From NCBI GenBank assembly GCA_029465975.1, contig CM055737.1, positions 20,113,502 through 20,177,501 on the forward strand: 64,000 nucleotides of DNA, given 5' to 3'. The translations under genes and the position numbers were made by a program. The stretch is from Dallia pectoralis. Taxonomy: Eukaryota > Chordata > Actinopteri > Esociformes > Umbridae. The notes below the pieces were generated by a model. The model was not told the DNA's origin and did no database searches. It saw nothing but the letters and a program-made list of their open reading frames with translations. Shown piece by piece: positions 32,806-45,171 of the stretch (its first letter is position 1; each line of letters starts with the position of its first letter).

Positions 32806-35210
32806 TACAGCTCTTATTGATTTCTTCACTGCATAATTAACTTTTTGATTGATTGTTTCTTCCCGCCAAGAAAATAACAAAATGCTTACAACACTAGATA
32901 TTCCTAGGCGGTCTCCCATCCAAGTACTAACCAAGCCCGACCCTGTTTGGTTTCCGAGATCAGGCGTTTTCAGGGTGGTGTGGCCGTAGGGTATTAGAAC
33001 ATTTGAAAATACAGCTCTTAATGATTTCTTCACTGCATAATTAACTTTTTGATTGATTGTTTCTTCCCGCCAAGAAAATAACAAAATGCTTACAACACTA
33101 GATATTCCTAGGCGGTCTCCCATCCAAGTACTAACCAAGCCCAAACCTGCTTACCTTCCGACATCAGACGAGATCAGGCGTTTTCAGGGTGGTGTGGCCG
33201 TAAGCTATTAGAAAAGTTGAAATTAAAGCTCTTATTGATTTCTTCACTGCATAATTAACTTTTTGATTGTTTGTTTCTTCCCGCCAAGAAAATAACAAAA
33301 TGCTTACAACACTAGATATTTCCAGGCGGTCTCCCATCCAAGTACTAACCAAGCCCGACCCTGTTTGGTTTCCGAGATCAGGTGTTTTCAGGGTGGTTTG
33401 GCCGTAGGGTATTAGAACATTTGAAAATACAGCTGTTATTGATTTCTTCACTGCATAATTAACTTTTTGATTGATTGTTTCTTCCCGCCAAGAAAATAAC
33501 AAAATGCTTACAACACTAGATATTCCTAGGCGGTCTCCCATCCAAGTACTAACCAAGACCGACCCTGCTTGGCTTCCGAGATCAGACGAGATCGGGCGTT
33601 TTCAGGAGGTGTGCCCGTAAGCTATTAGACAAGTTGAAATTACAGCTCTTAATGATTTCTTCACTGCATAATTCACTTTTTGATTGATTGTTTCTTCCCG
33701 CCATGAAAATAACAAAATGCTTACAACACTATATATTCCTAGGCGGTCTCCCATCCAAGTACTAACCAAGCCCAACCCTGCTTGGCTTCCGAGATCAGAC
33801 GAGATCAGGCGTTTTCAGGGTGGTGTGGCCGTAAGCTATTAGAAAAGTTGAAATTACAGCTCTTATTGATTTCTTCACTGCATAATTAACTTTTTGATTG
33901 TTTCTTCCCGCCAAGAAAATAACAAAATGCTTACAACACTAGATATTGCCAGGCGGTCTCCCATCCAAGTACTAACCAAGCCCGACCCTGTTTGGTTTCC
34001 GAGATCAGGCGTTTTCAGGGTGGTGTGGCCGTAAGCTATTAGAAAAGTTGAAATTACAGCTCTTATTGATTTCTTCACTGCATAATTAACTTTTTGATTG
34101 TTTGTTTCTTCCCGCCAAGAAAATAACAAAATGCTTACAACACTAGATATTTCCAGGCGGTCTCCCATCCAAGTACTAACCAAGCCCAACCCTGCTTGGC
34201 TTCCGAGATCAGACGAGATTGGGCGTTTTCAGGGTGGTGTGGCCGTAAGCTATTAGAAAAGTTGAAATTACAGCTCTTATTGATTTCTTCACTGCATAAT
34301 TCACTTTTTGATTGATTGTTTCTTCCCGCCATGAAAATAACAAAATGCTTACAACACTAGATATTCCCAGGCGGTCTCCCATCCAAGTACTAACCAAGCC
34401 CAACCCTGCTTGGCTTCCGAGATCAGACGAGATCGGGCGTTTTCAGGGTGGTGTGGCCGTAAGCGATAAGACAAGTTGAAATTACAGCTCTTATTGATTT
34501 CTTCACTGCATAATTAACTTTTTGATAGATTGTTTCTTCCCGCCAAGAAAATAACAAAATGCTTACAACACTAGATATTCCTAGGCGGTCGCCTATCCAA
34601 GTACTAACCAAGCCCGACCCTGCTTGGCTTCCGAGATCAGACGTTTTCAGGGTGGTGTGGCCGTAAGCGATAAGACAAGTTGAAATTACAGCCCTTATTG
34701 ATTTCTTCACTGCATAATTAACTTTTTGATTGTTTGTTTCTTCCCGCCAAGAAAATAACAAAATGCTTACAACACTAGATATTTCCAGGCGGTCTCCCAT
34801 CCAAGTACTAACCAAGCCCAACACTGCTTGGCTTCCGAGATCAGACGAGATCGGGCGTTTTCAGGGTGGTGTGGCCGTAAGCTATTACAAGAGTTGAAAT
34901 TACAGCTGTTATTGATTTCTTCACTGCATAATTAACTTTTTGATAGATTGTTTCTTCCCGCCAAGAAAATAACAAAATGCTTACAACACTAGATATTCCT
35001 AGGCGGTCGCCTATCCAAGTACTAACCAAGCCCGACCCTGCTTGGCTTCCGAGATCAGAAGAGATCGGGCGTTTTCAGGGTGGTTGGCCGTAAGCGATAA
35101 GACAAGTTGAAATTACAGCTCTTATTGATTTCTTCACTGCATAATTAACTTTTTGATTGATTGTTTCTTCCCGCAATGAAAATAACAAAATGCTTACAAC
35201 ACTAGATATT
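32806..35210 (-). repeat. Higher-order 5S duplication, copy B
   Basis: Partner of 28805-31210. Just upstream, 31.74-32.53 kb also matches 27.95-28.74 kb at offset 3787. The later copy thus holds one extra 214-bp unit between the two matched parts. Confidence 0.85.
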
Positions 35211-35497
35211 CCTAGGCGGTCTCCCATCCAAGTACTAACCAAGCCCAACCCTGCTTAGCTTCCGACATCAGACGAGATCAGGCGTTTTCAGGGTGGTGTG
35301 GCCGTAAGCTATTAGAAAAGTTGAAATTACAGCTCTTATTGATTTCTTCACTGCATAATTAACTTTTTGATTGATTGTTTCTTCCCGCCATGAAAATAAC
35401 AAAATGCTTACAACACTAGATATTCCCAGGCGGTCTCCCATCCAAGTACTAACCAAGCCCAACCCCGCTTGGCTTCCGAGATCAGACGAGATCGGGC

Positions 35498-35505
35498 TTT
35501 TTTTT
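35498..35505 (-). other. A8 run at the insertion target of a 5S gene
   Basis: Reads T8 on the + strand, where other units have GTTTT. In gene sense CTGAAAACGCCC has become CTGAAAAAAAAGCCC. Confidence 0.8.
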
Positions 35506-37569
35506 CAGGGTGGTGTGGCCGTAAGCTATTAGAAGAGTTGAAATTACAGCTGTTATTGATTTCTTCACTGCATAATTAACTTTTTGATAGATTGTTTCTT
35601 CCCGCCAAGAAAATAACAAAATGCTTACAACACTAGATATTCCTAGGCGGTCGCCTATCCAAGTACTAACCAAGCCCGACCCTGCTTGGCTTCCGAGATC
35701 AGACGAGATCGGGCGTTTTAGGGTGGTGTGGCCGTAAGCGATAAGACAAGTTGAAATTACAGCTCTTATTGATTTCTTCACTGCATAATTAACTTTTTGA
35801 TTGATTGTTTCTTCCCGCCAAGAAAATAACAAAATGCTTACAACACTAGATATTCCTAGGCGGTCTCCCATCCAAGTACTAACCAAGCCCAACCCTGCTT
35901 AGCTTCCGACATCAGACGAGATCAGGCGTTTTCAGGGTGGTGTGGCCGTAAGCTATTAGAAAAGTTGAAATTACAGCTCTTATTAATTTCTTCACTGCAT
36001 AATTAACTTTTTGATTGTTTCTTCCCGCCAAGAAAATAACAAAATGCTTACAACACTAGATATTTCCAGGCGGTCTCCCATCCAAGTACTAACCAAGCCC
36101 GACCCTGTTTGGTTTCCGAGATCAGGCGTTTTCAGGGTGGTGTGGCCGTAGGGTATTAGAACATTTGAAAATACAGCTGTTATTGATTTCTTCACTGCAT
36201 AATTAACTTTTTGATTGATTGTTTCTTCCCGCCAAGAAAATAACAGAATGCTTACAACACTAGATATTCCTAAGCGGTCTCCCATCCAAGTACTAACCAA
36301 GCCCAACCCTGCTTAGCTTCCGACATCAGACGAGATCGGGCGTTTTCAGGGTGGTGTGGACGTAAGCTATTAGAAAAGTTGAAATTACAGCTCTTACTGG
36401 TTTCTTCACTGCATAATTAACTTTTTGATTGTTTCTTCCCGCCAAGAAAATAACAAAATGCTTACAACACTAGATATTTCCAGGCGGTCTCCCATCCAAG
36501 TACTAACCAAGCCCGACCCTGTTTGGTTTCCGAGATCTGGCGTTTTCAGGGTGGTGTGGCCGTAGGGTATTAGAACATTTGAAAATACAGCTGTTATTGA
36601 TTTCTTCACTGCATAATTAACTTTTTGATTGATTGTTTCTTCCCGCCAAGAAAATAACAAAATGCTTACAACACTAGATATTCCTAGGCGGTCTCCCATC
36701 CAAGTACTAACCAAGCCCGACCCTGCTTGGCTTCCGAGATCAGACGAGATCGGGCGTTTTCAGGGAGGTGTGGCCGTAAGCTATTAGAAGAAGTTGAAAT
36801 TACAGCTCTTATTGATTTCTTCACTGCATAATTAACTTTTTGATTGATTGTTTCTTCCCGCCATGAAAATAACAAAATGCTTACAACACTAGATATTCCT
36901 AGGCGGTCTCCCATCCAAGTACTAACCAAGCCCGACCCTGCTTGGCTTCCGAGATCAGACGAGATCGGGCGTTTTCAGGGTGGTGTGGCCGTAAGCGATA
37001 AGACAAGTTGAAATTACAGCTCTTATTGATTTCTTCACTGCATAATTAACTTTTTGATTGATTGTTTCTTCCCGCCATGAAAATAACAAAATGCTTACAA
37101 CACTAGATATTCCTAGGCGGTCTCCCATCCAAGTACTAACCAAGCCCAACCCTGCTTAGCTTCCGACATCAGACGAGATCAGGCGTTTTCAGGGTGGTGT
37201 GGCCGTAAGCTATTAGAAAAGTTGAAATTACAGCTCTTATTGATTTCTTCACTGCATAATTAACTTTTTGATTGTTTGTTTCTTCCTGCCAAGAAAATGA
37301 CAAAATGCTTACAACACTAGATATTTCCAGGCGGTCTCCCATCCAAGTACTAACCAAGCCCGACCCTGTTTGGTTTCCGAGATCAGGCGTTTTCAGGGTG
37401 GTGTGGCCGTAGGGTATTAGAACATTTGAAAATACAGCTGTTATTGATTTCTTCACTGCATAATTAACTTTTTGATTGATTGTTTCTTCCCGCCAAGAAA
37501 ATAACAAAATGCTTACAACACTAGATATTCCTAGGCGGTCTCCCATCCAAGTACTAACCAAGCCCGACC

Positions 37570-38424
37570 CTGCTTGGCTTCCGAGATCAGACGAGATCGG
37601 GCGTTTTCAGGGTGGTGTGGCCGTAAGCTATTAGACAAGTTGAAATTACAGCTCTTATTGATTTCTTCACTGCATAATTAACTTTTTGATTGATTGTTTC
37701 TTCCCGCCTTGAAAATAACAAAATGCTTACAACACTAGATATTCCCAGGCGGTCTCCCATCCAAGTACTAACCAAGCCCATCCTGCTTGACTTCCGAGAT
37801 CAGACGAGATCGGGCGTTTTCAGGGTGGTGTGGCCGTAAGCTATTAGAAGAGTTGAAATTACAGCTCTTATTGATTTCTTCACTGCATAATTAACTTTTT
37901 GATTGATTGTTTCTTCCCGCCATGAAAATAACAAAATGCTTACAACACTAGATATTCCTAGGCGGTCTCCCATCCAAGTACTAACCAAGCCCAACACTGC
38001 TTGGCTTCCGAGATCAGACGAGATCGGGCGTTTTCAGGGTGGTGTGGCCGTAAGCTATTAGAAGAGTTGAAATTACAGCTGTTATTGATTTCTTCACTGC
38101 ATAATTAACTTTTTGATAGATTGTTTCTTCCCGCCAAGAAACTAACAAAATGCTTACAACACTAGATATTCCTAGGCGGTCTCCCATCCAAGTACTAACC
38201 AAGCCCGACCCTGCTTGGCTTCCGAGATCAGACGAGATCGGGCGTTTTCAGGGTGGTGTGGCCGTAAGCGATAAGACAAGTTGAAAATACAGCTGTTATT
38301 GATTTCTTCACTGCATAATTAACTTTTTGATTGATTGTTTCTTCCCGCCAAGAAAATAACAAAATGCTTACAACACTAGATATTCCTAGGCGGTCTCCCA
38401 TCCAAGTACTAACCAAGCCCGACC
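37570..38424 (-). repeat. Four-unit (855 bp) tandem duplication, copy 1
   Basis: Four 5S units repeated immediately after at 38425-39279. The shared markers are CCCATCCTGCTTGACTTCC and AAGAAACTAAC, which I noticed nowhere else. The block edges are approximate. Confidence 0.85.
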
Positions 38425-39279
38425 CTGCTTGGCTTCCGAGATCAGACGAGATCGGGCGTTTTCAGGGTGGTGTGGCCGTAAGCTATTAGACAAGTTGAAA
38501 TTACAGCTCTTATTGATTTCTTCACTGCATAATTAACTTTTTGATTGATTGTTTCTTCCCGCCTTGAAAATAACAAAATGCTTACAACACTAGATATTCC
38601 CAGGCGGTCTCCCATCCAAGTACTAACCAAGCCCATCCTGCTTGACTTCCGAGATCAGACGAGATCGGGCGTTTTCAGGGTGGTGTGGCCGTAAGCTATT
38701 AGAAGAGTTGAAATTACAGCTCTTATTGATTTCTTCACTGCATAATTAACTTTTTGATTGATTGTTTCTTCCCGCCATGAAAATAACAAAATGCTTACAA
38801 CACTAGATATTCCTAGGCGGTCTCCCATCCAAGTACTAACCAAGCCCAACACTGCTTGGCTTCCGAGATCAGACGAGATCGGGCGTTTTCAGGGTGGTGT
38901 GGCCGTAAGCTATTAGAAGAGTTGAAATTACAGCTGTTATTGATTTCTTCACTGCATAATTAACTTTTTGATAGATTGTTTCTTCCCGCCAAGAAACTAA
39001 CAAAATGCTTACAACACTAGATATTCCTAGGCGGTCTCCCATCCAAGTACTAACCAAGCCCGACCCTGCTTGGCTTCCGAGATCAGACGAGATCGGGCGT
39101 TTTCAGGGTGGTGTGGCCGTAAGCGATAAGACAAGTTGAAATTACAGCTCTTATTGATTTCTTCACTGCATAATTAACTTTTTGATTGATTGTTTCTTCC
39201 CGCCATGAAAATAACAAAATGCTTACAACACTAGATATTCCTAGGCGGTCTCCCATCCAAGTACTAACCAAGCCCAACC
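38425..39279 (-). repeat. Four-unit (855 bp) tandem duplication, copy 2
   Basis: Partner of 37570-38424, near-identical. The outcome of one out-of-register exchange of four units. Confidence 0.85.
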
Positions 39280-40484
39280 CTGCTTAGCTTCCGACATCAG
39301 ACGAGATCAGGCGTTTTCAGGGTGGTGTGGCCGTAAGCTATTAGACAAGTTGAAATTACAGCTCTTATTGATTTCTTCACTGCATAATTAACTTTTTGAT
39401 TGTTTGTTTCTTCCTGCCAAGAAAATGACAAAATGCTTACAACACTAGATATTTCCAGGCGGTCTCCCATCCAAGTACTAACCAAGCCCGACCCTGTTTG
39501 GTTTCCGAGATCAGGCGTTTTCAGGGTGGTGTGGCCGTAGGGTATTAGAACATTTGAAAATACAGCTGTTATTGATTTCTTCACTGCATAATTAACTTTT
39601 TGATTGATTGTTTCTTCCCGCCAAGAAAATAACAAAATGCTTACAACACTAGATATTCCTAGGCGGTCTCCCATCCAAGTACTAACCAAGCCCGACCCTG
39701 CTTGGCTTCCGAGATCAGACGAGATCGGGCGTTTTCAGGGTGGTGTGGCCGTAAGCTATTAGACAAGTTGAAATTACAGCTCTTATTGATTTCTTCACTG
39801 CATAATTCACTTTTTGATTGATTGTTTCTTCCCGCCATGAAAATAACAAAATGCTTACAACACTAGATATTCCCAGGCGGTCTCCCATCCAAGTACTAAC
39901 CAAGCCCAACCCTGGTTGGCTTCCGAGATCAGACGAGATCGGGCGTTTTCAGGGTGGTGTGGCCGTAAGCAATTAGAAAAGTTGAAATTACAGCTGTTAT
40001 TGATTTCTTCACTGCATAATTAACTTTTTGATTGTTTGTTTCTTCCTGCCAAGAAAATAACAAAATGCTTACAACACTAGATATTTCCAGGCGGTCTCCC
40101 ATCCAAGTAGTAACCAAGCCCGACCCTGTTTGGTTTCCGAGATCAGGCGTTTTCAGGGTGGTGTGGCCGTAGGGTATTAGAACATTTGAAAATACAGCTG
40201 TTATTGATTTCTTCACTGCATATTTAACTTTTTGATTGATTGTTTCTTCCCGCCAAGAAAATAACAAAATGCTTACAACACTAGATATTCCTAGGCGGTC
40301 TCCCATCCAAGTACTAACCAAGCCCGACCCTGCTTGGCTTCCGAGATCAGACGAGATCGGGCGTTTTCAGGGTGGTGTGGCCGTAAGCTATTAGACAAGT
40401 TGAAATTACAGCTCTTATTGATTTCTTCACTGCATAATTCACTTTTTGATTGATTGTTTCTTCCCGCCTTGAAAATAACAAAAT

Positions 40485-40602
40485 GCTTACAACACTAGAT
40501 ATTCCCAGGCGGTCTCCCATCCAAGTACTAACCAAGCCCAACCCTGCTTGGCTTCCGAGATCAGACGAGATCGGGCGTTTTCAGGGTGGTGTGGCCGTAA
40601 GC
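40485..40602 (-). rRNA. 5S rRNA gene
   Basis: Intact 118 nt, GGGTTGGGC/CCTGGG subtype, last complete gene before the gap. Confidence 0.93.
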
Positions 40603-40696
40603 TATTAGAAGAGTTGAAATTACAGCTGTTATTGATTTCTTCACTGCATAATTAACTTTTTGATTGATTGTTTCTTCCCGCCATGAAAATAACAAA

Positions 40697-41196
40697 NNNN
40701 NNNNNNNNNNNNNNNNNNNNNNNNNNNNNNNNNNNNNNNNNNNNNNNNNNNNNNNNNNNNNNNNNNNNNNNNNNNNNNNNNNNNNNNNNNNNNNNNNNNN
40801 NNNNNNNNNNNNNNNNNNNNNNNNNNNNNNNNNNNNNNNNNNNNNNNNNNNNNNNNNNNNNNNNNNNNNNNNNNNNNNNNNNNNNNNNNNNNNNNNNNNN
40901 NNNNNNNNNNNNNNNNNNNNNNNNNNNNNNNNNNNNNNNNNNNNNNNNNNNNNNNNNNNNNNNNNNNNNNNNNNNNNNNNNNNNNNNNNNNNNNNNNNNN
41001 NNNNNNNNNNNNNNNNNNNNNNNNNNNNNNNNNNNNNNNNNNNNNNNNNNNNNNNNNNNNNNNNNNNNNNNNNNNNNNNNNNNNNNNNNNNNNNNNNNNN
41101 NNNNNNNNNNNNNNNNNNNNNNNNNNNNNNNNNNNNNNNNNNNNNNNNNNNNNNNNNNNNNNNNNNNNNNNNNNNNNNNNNNNNNNNNNNNNNNNN
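40697..41196. other. Assembly gap of exactly 500 N
   Basis: 5S units read - before it and + after it. Confidence 0.99.
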
Positions 41197-41914
41197 TCTC
41201 GTCTGATCTCGGAAGCCAAGCAGGGTCGGGCTTGGTTAGTACTTGGATGGGAGACCGCCTAGGAATATCTAGTGTTGTAAGCATTTTGTTATTTTCTTGG
41301 CGGGAAGAAACAATCTATCAAAAAGTTAATTATGCAGTGAAGAAATCAACAACAGCTGTAATTTCAACTCTTCTAATAGCTTACGGCCACACCACCCTGA
41401 AAACGCCCGATCTCGTCTGATCTCGGAAGCCAAGCAGGGTTGGGCTTGGTTGGTACTTGGATGGGAGACCGCCTGGGAATGTCTAGTGTTGTAAGCATTT
41501 TGTTATTTTCATGGCGGGAAGAAACAATCAATCAAAAAGTGAATTATGCAGTGAAGAAATCAATAAGAGCTGTAATTTCAACTCGTCTAATAGCTTACGG
41601 CCACACTACCCTGAAAACGCCCGATCTCGTCTGATCTCGGAAGCCAAGCAGGGTTGGGCTTGGTTAGTACTTGGATGGGAGACCGCCTGGAAATATCTAG
41701 TGTTGTAAGCATTTTGTTATTTTCTTGGCGGGAAGAAACAAACAATCAAAAAGTTAATTATGCAGTGAAGAAATCAATAAGAGCTGTAATTTCAACTTTT
41801 CTAATAGCTTACGGCCACACCACCCTGAAAACGCCCGATCTCGGAAGCCAAACATGGTCGGGCTTGGTTAGTACTTGGATGGGAGACCGCCTGGAAATAT
41901 CTAGTGTTGTAAGC

Positions 41915-44900
41915 ATTTTGTTATTTTCTTGGCGGGAAGAAACAATCAATCAAAAAGTTAATTATGCAGTGAAGATATCAATAACAGCTGTATTTTAAAA
42001 TGTTCTAATACCCTACGGCCACACCACCCTGAAAACGCCTGATCTCGGAAACCAAACAGGGTCGGGCTTGGTTAGTACTTGGATGGGAGACCGCTTGGAA
42101 ATATCTAGTGTTGTAAGCATTTTGTTATTTTCTTGGCGGGAAGAAACAAACAATCAAAAAGTTAATTATGCAGTGAAGAAATCAATAAGAGCTGTAACTT
42201 CAACTTTTCTAATAGCTTACGGCCACACCACCCTGAAAACGCCCGATCTCGTCTGATCTCGAAAGCCATGCAGGGTTGGGCTTGGTTAGTACTTGGATGG
42301 GAGACCGCCTAGGAATATCTAGTGTTGTAAGCATTTTGTTATTTTCTTGGCGGGAAGAAACAATCTATCAAAAAGTTAATTATGCAGTGAAGAAATCAAT
42401 AAGAGCTGTAATTTCAACTTGTCTTATCGCTTACGGCCACACCACCCTGAAAACGCCCGATCTCGTCTGATCTCGAAAGCCAAGCAGGGTCGGGCTTGGT
42501 TAGTACTTGGATAGGCGACCGCCTAGGAATATCTAGTGTTGTAAGCATTTTGTTATTTTCTTGGCGGGAAGAAACAATCTATCAAAAAGTTAATTATGCA
42601 GTGAAGAAATCAATAAGAGCTGTAATTTCAACTTTTCTAATAGCTTACGGCCACACCACCCTGAAAACGCCCGATCTCGGAAGCCAAACATGGTCGGGCT
42701 TGGTTAGTACTTGGATGGGAGACCGCCTAGGAATATATAGTGTTGTAAGCATTTTGTTATTTTCATGGCGGGAAGAAACAATCAATCAAAAAGTTAATTA
42801 TGCAGTGAAGAAATCAATAACAGCTGTATTTTCAAATGTTCTAATACCCTACGGCCACACCACCCTGAAAACGCCTGATCTCGGAAACCAAACTGGGTCG
42901 GGCTTGGTTAGTACTTGGATGGGAGACCGCCTGGAAATATCTAGTGTTGTAAGCATTTTGTTATTTTCTTGATGGGAAGAAACAAACAATCAAAAAGTTA
43001 ATTATGCAGTGAAGAAATCAATAAGAGCTGTAATTTCAACTTTTCTAATAGCTTACGGCCACAACACCCTGAAAACGCCCGATCTCGGAAGCCAAACAGG
43101 GTCGGGCTTGGTTAGTACTTGGATGGGAGACCGCCTAGTAATATCTAGTGTTGTAAGCATTTTGTTATTTTCTTGGCGGGAAGAAACAATCAATCAAAAA
43201 GTTAATTATGCAGTGAAGAAATCAATAACAGCTGTATTTTCAAATGTTCTAATACCCTACGGCCACACCACCCTGAAAACGCCTGATCTCGGAAACCAAA
43301 CAGGGTCGGGCTTGGTTAGTACTTGGATGGGAGACCGCTTGGAAATATCTAGTGTTGTAAGCATTTTGTTATTTTCTTGGCGGGAAGAAACAAACAATCA
43401 AAAAGTTAATTATGCAGTGAAGAAATCAATAAGAGCTGTAACTTCAACTTTTCTAATAGCTTACGGCCACACCACCCTGAAAACGCCCGATCTCGTCTGA
43501 TCTCGAAAGCCAAGCAGGGTTGGGCTTGGTTAGTACTTGGATGGGAGACCGCCTAGGAATATCTAGTGTTGTAAGCATTTTGTTATTTTCTTGGCGGGAA
43601 GAAACAATCTATCAAAAAGTTAATTATGCAGTGAAGAAATCAATAAGAGCTGTAATTTCAACTTGTCTTATCGCTACGGCCACACCACCCTGAAAACGCC
43701 CGATCTCGTCTGATCTCGGAAGCCAAGCAGGGTCGGGCTTGGTTAGTACTTGGATAGGCGACCGCCTAGGAATATCTAGTGTTGTAAGCATTTTGTTATT
43801 TTCTTGGCGGGAAGAAACAATCTATCAAAAAGTTAATTATGCAGTGAAGAAATCAACAACAGCTGTAATTTCAACTCTTCTAATAGCTTACGGCCACACC
43901 ACCCTGAAAACGCCCGATCTCGTCTGATCTCGGAAGCCAAGCAGGGTTGGGCTTGGTTAGTACTTGGATGGGAGACCGCCTGGGAATGTCTAGTGTTGTA
44001 AGCATTTTGTTATTTTCATGGCGGGAAGAAACAATCAATCAAAAAGTTAATTATGCAGTGAAGAAATCAATAAGAGCTGTAATTTCAACTTTTCTAATAG
44101 CTTACGGCCACACCACCCTGAAAACGCCCGATCTCGGAAGCCAAACATGGTCGGGCTTGGTTAGTACTTGGATGGGAGACCGCCTAGGAATATATAGTGT
44201 TGTAAGCATTTTGTTATTTTCATGGCGGGAAGAAACAATCAATCAAAAAGTTAATTATGCAGTGAAGAAATCAATAAGAGCTGTAATTTCAACTTTTCTA
44301 ATAGCTTACGGCCACACCACCCTGAAAACGCCCGATCTCGTCTGATCTCGGAAGCCAAGCAGGGTCGGGCTTGGTTAGTACTTGGATGGGAGACCGCCTA
44401 GGAATATCTAGTGTTGTAAGCATTTTGTTATTTTCTTGGCGGGAAGAAACAATCAATCAAAAAGTTAATTATGCAGTGAAGAAATCAATAACAGCTGTAT
44501 TTTCAAATGTTCTAATACCCTACGGCCACACCACCCTGAAAACGCCTGATCTCGGAAACCAAACAGGGTCGGGCTTGGTTAGTACTTGGATGGGAGACCG
44601 CCTGGAAATATCTAGTGTTGTAAGCATTTTGTTATTTTCTTGGCGGGAAGAAACAAACAATCAAAAAGTTAATTATGCAGTGAAGAAATCAATAAGAGCT
44701 GTAATTTCAACTTTTCTAATAGCTTACGGCCACAACACCCTGAAAACGCCCGATCTCGGAAGCCAAACAGGGTCGGGCTTGGTTAGTACTTGGATGGGAG
44801 ACCGCCTAGTAATATCTAGTGTTGTAAGCATTTTGTTATTTTCTTGGCGGGAAGAAACAATCAATCAAAAAGTTAATTATGCAGTGAAGAAATCAATAAC

Positions 44901-45171
44901 AGCTGTATTTTCAAATGTTCTAATAGCTTACGGCCACACCACCCTGAAAACGCCTGATCTCGGAAACCAAACCGGGTCGGGCTTGGTTAGTACTTGGATG
45001 GGAGACCGCCTGGAAATATCTAGTGTTGTAAGCATTTTGTTATTTTCTTGGCGGGAAGAAACAAACAATCAAAAAGTTAATTATGCAGTGAAGAAATCAA
45101 TAAGAGCTGTAATTTCAACTTTTCTAATAGCTTACGGCCACACCACCCTGAAAACGCCCGATCTCGTCTGA
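41915..45171 (+). repeat. Higher-order 5S duplication, copy A
   Basis: About 3.2 kb matching 54192-57449 at offset 12277-12278. The rare markers shared are GAAGATATCAATAAC with TTTTAAAATG, GAAAGCCATGCAGG, and TAGGCGACC. A single missing T near 43672 accounts for the one-base offset shift. Confidence 0.83.
43197..43330 (+). pseudogene. Representative type C 5S unit
   Basis: Approximate span. The gene 5' end reads CCCTACGGCC and follows a spacer ending CAAATGTTCTAATA. The target region reads CGCCTGATCTCGGAAACC, lacking 10 nt. The CCCTAC end cannot pair fully with GTAAGC, so helix I is disrupted; probably not functional. Confidence 0.7.

Larger units (their letters stand above)
22461..40696 (-). 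repeat. 5S rDNA tandem array, segment 5 (reverse)
   Basis: About 86 units on the - strand, ended by the second gap. Full-length and 10-nt-deleted genes often alternate, giving a 418 bp (214+204) super-period. Many deleted units begin CCCTACGG rather than GCTTACGG (type C, read GGCCGTAGGGTATTAG on the + strand). Multi-unit duplications lie at 27.95-35.2 kb and 37.57-39.28 kb. Confidence 0.96.
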
